From assembly GCF_019399895.1 (NCBI RefSeq), contig NC_091871.1, forward strand, positions 6,477,001 through 6,541,000: a DNA stretch of 64,000 nt, read 5' to 3'. The notes below the pieces were generated by a model. That model made no database searches and was not told the DNA's origin. It worked only from the letters and a program-made list of their open reading frames with translations. Shown one piece after another: positions 61,152 to 64,000 of this stretch. The position numbers were made by a program, and so were the translations under genes. This DNA is from Cardiocondyla obscurior (Eukaryota > Arthropoda > Insecta > Hymenoptera > Formicidae). The first letter of the stretch is position 1. Each line of letters opens with the position of its first letter.

Positions 61152-62470
61152 ATGGCAGGCGTTCTACTTCGGTGAGCAAAACACATGTATCTAAACTATG
61201 AAAACATTTCTATTTTTTAAGTATTATGTAATATATAAATTACTTTAGTCTGTCGCAATAATGATCGATATAATTTATTCCACAAACGTGAGATATACAG
61301 TCTCAAGACCTAACATTACACTTACATTTGTATTTCCACTAATGATCGCCATGGCAATGCGAAATATGCAATTACTTTATTCATTTATAAAGAAGCGTGT
61401 GAATACATACACACCTTTCAGTACTTTTGCTACTTGATTTTAATTGTACGTAATAACGTATCGATCGTTATAAACGCCATTTGTTTTGCAATACTTTACA
61501 TTTAACATTACTATACTGTATTAATTTTAATTAATTATTTGATGTATCTTTTAATACTGTGTTTTAATGTACTTTAATATATTTTATATTTAAATATCTA
61601 CTCAGGAGTCTTCACAATTTAGAAACATCAGGGAACGAACCTACTGCCAAATGGACAGTTCCTTTGAGCGACGGGAACCATGTGGTGGAGTTCGAACATG
61701 GAACTGCAACAGGCCGACGTGTGGTAAAAATCGATGGCAACGTTATAGTTCATAGAGATTGGATGTTTCGTCTAGTCGGCGATGAAGTGTTTATGTTTAA
61801 TAACGCCAAATTCGTGATCAGAGTCGATCCGATGCCAGGTAGGATCTCATTGTCGTTTTTGCGAGATAATTAATTTCCTTTTTATTAAATATTTTATTAT
61901 TTTGCTACAAATTGTATTGTAATTAAACAGGTTTGAAATATTCTTACTCTTTGTGGGTGAACGGAAAAAGTTACAAACAATTTGTGCAGTCACAGTCTAA
62001 AGTGCTGGAGACATGGTTGGCCAAAGTTGGGAATGATGAATACAGAGTCGTGCTAGGTATTATTTAATTAATTAATAAAATATAAAAAAGTAAAAGAATT
62101 AATTATTTAATTGAAATCATTGATTTGTATTTCGTTATATTTTCAGATAAACATGCTCATAGCGTTTGGGTGAATGGAAAGGAAGTGGAAGTTGAGGTAA
62201 TTATACTACATAAATATAATATATGTTATTTATATATTTAATTTTATAATGGTTCTGTTTTAATTACTTGGTACCAAATACACGAATTAAATTGCGATCT
62301 GTATGTAGAACGAATTTATGGACGGTGGTGCAGAAATTATATTCTCTGTTGGCGATTTACCGGCCACTATCAGATCTTACAGTTCAGAACAAAAAGAAGT
62401 TGGAATTGCGTACGTTTTGTACATCAACGATGTTGAAATACAGCAAGAAACTTTGCTGGAAGAATCTTAA
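61152..62470 (+). CDS. Faim: Fas apoptotic inhibitory molecule (FAIM) homologue
   Basis: FAIM proteins are small cytosolic all-beta proteins; in mammals they protect against Fas-triggered death and against protein aggregation. Five exons in phase: 61152-61171, 61606-61838, 61931-62056, 62147-62196 and 62309-62470, giving 591 nt and 196 aa. Exon 1 encodes only MAGVLL plus part of an Arg codon. The core begins WTVPLSDGNHVVEFEHGTATGRRVVKIDG, continues WMFRLVGDEVF and YSLWVNGKSYKQF, and the second FAIM repeat follows (YRVVLDKHAHSVWVNGKEVE, GAEIIFSVGD). All are recognisable in the vertebrate family. The protein is slightly longer than human FAIM (about 180 aa) because of the N-terminus. It sits head to tail between FAH and CCDC113. 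A likely polyadenylation signal is the AATAAA near 62635. Confidence 0.95.
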
Positions 62471-63038
62471 ATGCATCTTGTGTGTGACTTGCCTTTGACT
62501 GAGGTAGATTTTTCGTGTTTGATATATTATTAAACTAATACACATTATTAACAATCGTAAATTAGATGATAATTAATTACTAAATAATTACACAAACGTG
62601 TAGACACTGATATTTGAAAGTGTGTTATTCTTGTAATAAAATTAAGTTTATCACTGTCGAACGTGCCTTGTATAAATTTGTGTTTATTTTTAAAATGGAT
62701 AAAAATCTTAATTACAATGTATTTTATTTATCTGAAGGTAGCCATAGAGTTTAATTACCTTCTTATTTATGTGACATATAATGAAATTGCTTAAATGCAA
62801 ACACACATATTATAAAATATTAATAAAATATTTTTAATTAAATACTTAAATTTAAATCATTATATAAGATTAAAACTGAAGATTAATTTTGAAAATATGT
62901 TACAACAAAGTGTCTTTAGCATTGAATCTCTATTTTCACTTTTTAAACAAAGTTAATTTTGTTATAACAAAAGTAAGAAAGTGTGCGATGTGATTATATT
63001 TTAAAAATTAGAAAAAAAAACTTTTTCGATCTTTAGAC
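62471..63038 (+). other. FAIM 3' flank and CCDC113 5' region
   Basis: AT-rich DNA has AATAAA-type signals near 62635. The CCDC113 ATG lies two bases after an acceptor-like TCTTTAG (ending 63036), so a leader intron is possible here. Confidence 0.4.
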
Positions 63039-64000
63039 ATGACGGAAATAGAATTACGACAAGCGCTTAAAAATATAGAAGACTCAAATCTACTCCTGAG
63101 GTTAGAAAATGACATTTTTGAACGATATCTCGCGCGTCGAGATCCTGGAAGTCTTCAAAGTAACTTTTTCATTTAACATTTATATATTTTTATGTTTTCT
63201 TAAATATCTCGTACTCATATTTTAAATTGAAAAAAATTCTCTTGCAAATGTATTAGCGTTAATGTTATTTTATTTCATGGTATTGCACTTTGTTCAGAAA
63301 TAGCGCAAATCTTAGAAACCGCTAAGCGTATACAAAAAATCGCGCTTCAACACGTTCGCACAACGTCCGTTATAAGTGCAACCGGAAATCTCGTGAGTGT
63401 CTCCGACAAGGAATCAGTGAGCGTCGCCAACGTGCAATCCGGAAGTCAACACGTCACGCCAAGTCTTTTAACAGCTGAAACACCAACGGGAGAAGCAAAG
63501 TCTGTTTGCCACACATTAAAATCTCTGTTACATCTTCTTCAATTATAATTTTTATATTTTCTGCTTAATTACAGAATTCCATTTGTATATCGTATCGAAA
63601 TGGTGAACACCGAAATTCGGGAATTGAAGAGAGCAATAATAAAGTTTGAACAAACTTTTGTAAAGAGAAGGATACATTTGCGAGCCCAATTGGAAGAGAA
63701 TCAGATCAGCATTCACGAAATTTGTAAAAGTAGAGAAGACTTTGAAGAAAACGTTGTACAGAAAGGCTTTGATAGTATTACAGGGAAAATGTCAGCTGAT
63801 AAGTTCATCAGGTATTATAACAATCTTTACATTGATTATTTCATAATTATATGTGCAAATAGTAACGTTAATTGATAACTATTTAGATTTAATAGAAGGA
63901 ATTTATTTTTATCACGTAGATTTATAGAAGAGTGGTTGAAAACAATAGATATCGTGACGGAAAAGATCAGATTGAAAGTGGCTACCATTAAGTGTCAGAT
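63039..64000 (+). CDS. Ccdc113: CCDC113/CFAP263 coiled-coil ciliary protein, 5' part
   Basis: CCDC113 (CFAP263) is an axoneme and centriolar-satellite coiled-coil protein needed for cilia or flagella. In an insect it would be expected mainly in sperm and mechanosensory neurons. Exons in phase: 63039-63159, 63298-63499, 63575-63811 and 63920 to the window edge, covering about the first 213 residues. The protein starts MTEIELRQALKNIEDSN. It has an acidic LLLRLENDIFERYLARRDP segment like the vertebrate N-terminal helix. It then runs through a Ser/Thr-rich linker into a charged helical region (SREDFEENVVQKGFDSITGK, FIRFIEEWLKTIDIVTEK, IRLKVATIKCQ) that matches the conserved CCDC113 domain. The second exon ends at a weak donor (AA|GTCTGT), but phase and downstream homology support it. 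The gene is cut by the window end; the C-terminal part is missing. Confidence 0.88.

Noticed and set aside
1..64000. tRNA, rRNA, CRISPR array, transposase or retroviral genes
   Set aside because: I looked for tRNA T-arm and box-B like GGTTCGANTCC with matching D-arms, regularly spaced repeats, and DDE or reverse-transcriptase motifs in the translated frames. None was convincing by eye.

Overview
The window is eukaryotic and reads as an insect nuclear genome, most likely a hymenopteran and plausibly an ant. The genes have short phase-matched exons with GT/AG introns. GC-rich, CpG-rich islands sit in very AT-rich DNA with long homopolymer runs. Two insect neuropeptide precursors are present: ecdysis triggering hormone and SIFamide with the mature sequence AYKKPPFNGSIF. 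The species guess is inference; the insect assignment is firm.

Layout. 1-24.3 kb has no protein gene I can support. It is dominated by a large, diverged inverted duplication (4435-5830 and 10921-11910 facing 12100-12940 and 13190-14815), whose axis lies near 12.0 kb. Both arms keep splice-donor and acceptor signals pointing outward, so I read it as a divergent pair of spliced, probably non-coding transcription units. 24.3-28.9 kb (minus strand) holds two neuropeptide genes assembled here exon by exon: ETH (4 coding exons, 138 aa) and SIFamide (2 coding exons, 74 aa, with two TATA-type alternative leader exons). 31.9-33.1 kb (minus) holds an orphan secreted, Cys-containing, Glu/Lys-rich protein.

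36.4-53.1 kb (plus) is glutamate decarboxylase (Gad): 9 coding exons, 509 aa, with a possible upstream alternative start exon and a GC-rich CRE-containing leader exon. 58.5-60.85 kb (plus) is fumarylacetoacetase (8 exons, 417 aa). 61.15-62.47 kb (plus) is a FAIM homologue (5 exons, 196 aa). 63.04 kb to the window edge (plus) is the 5' part of CCDC113/CFAP263.

Mobile DNA consists of short non-autonomous inverted-repeat elements (MITE-like). One family has copies at 27.3 and 56.0 kb in opposite orientation. A second, with TA flanks, has copies at 23.7 and 29.0 kb. I saw no rRNA, tRNA, CRISPR array or transposase gene.

Functionally, ETH, SIFamide and Gad are neural or endocrine genes, while FAH (tyrosine catabolism), FAIM (cytoprotection) and CCDC113 (ciliary) form a compact head-to-tail run. 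I see no sign that these genes act in one pathway. The most unusual structure is the mirrored, spliced inverted duplication in the first 15 kb.
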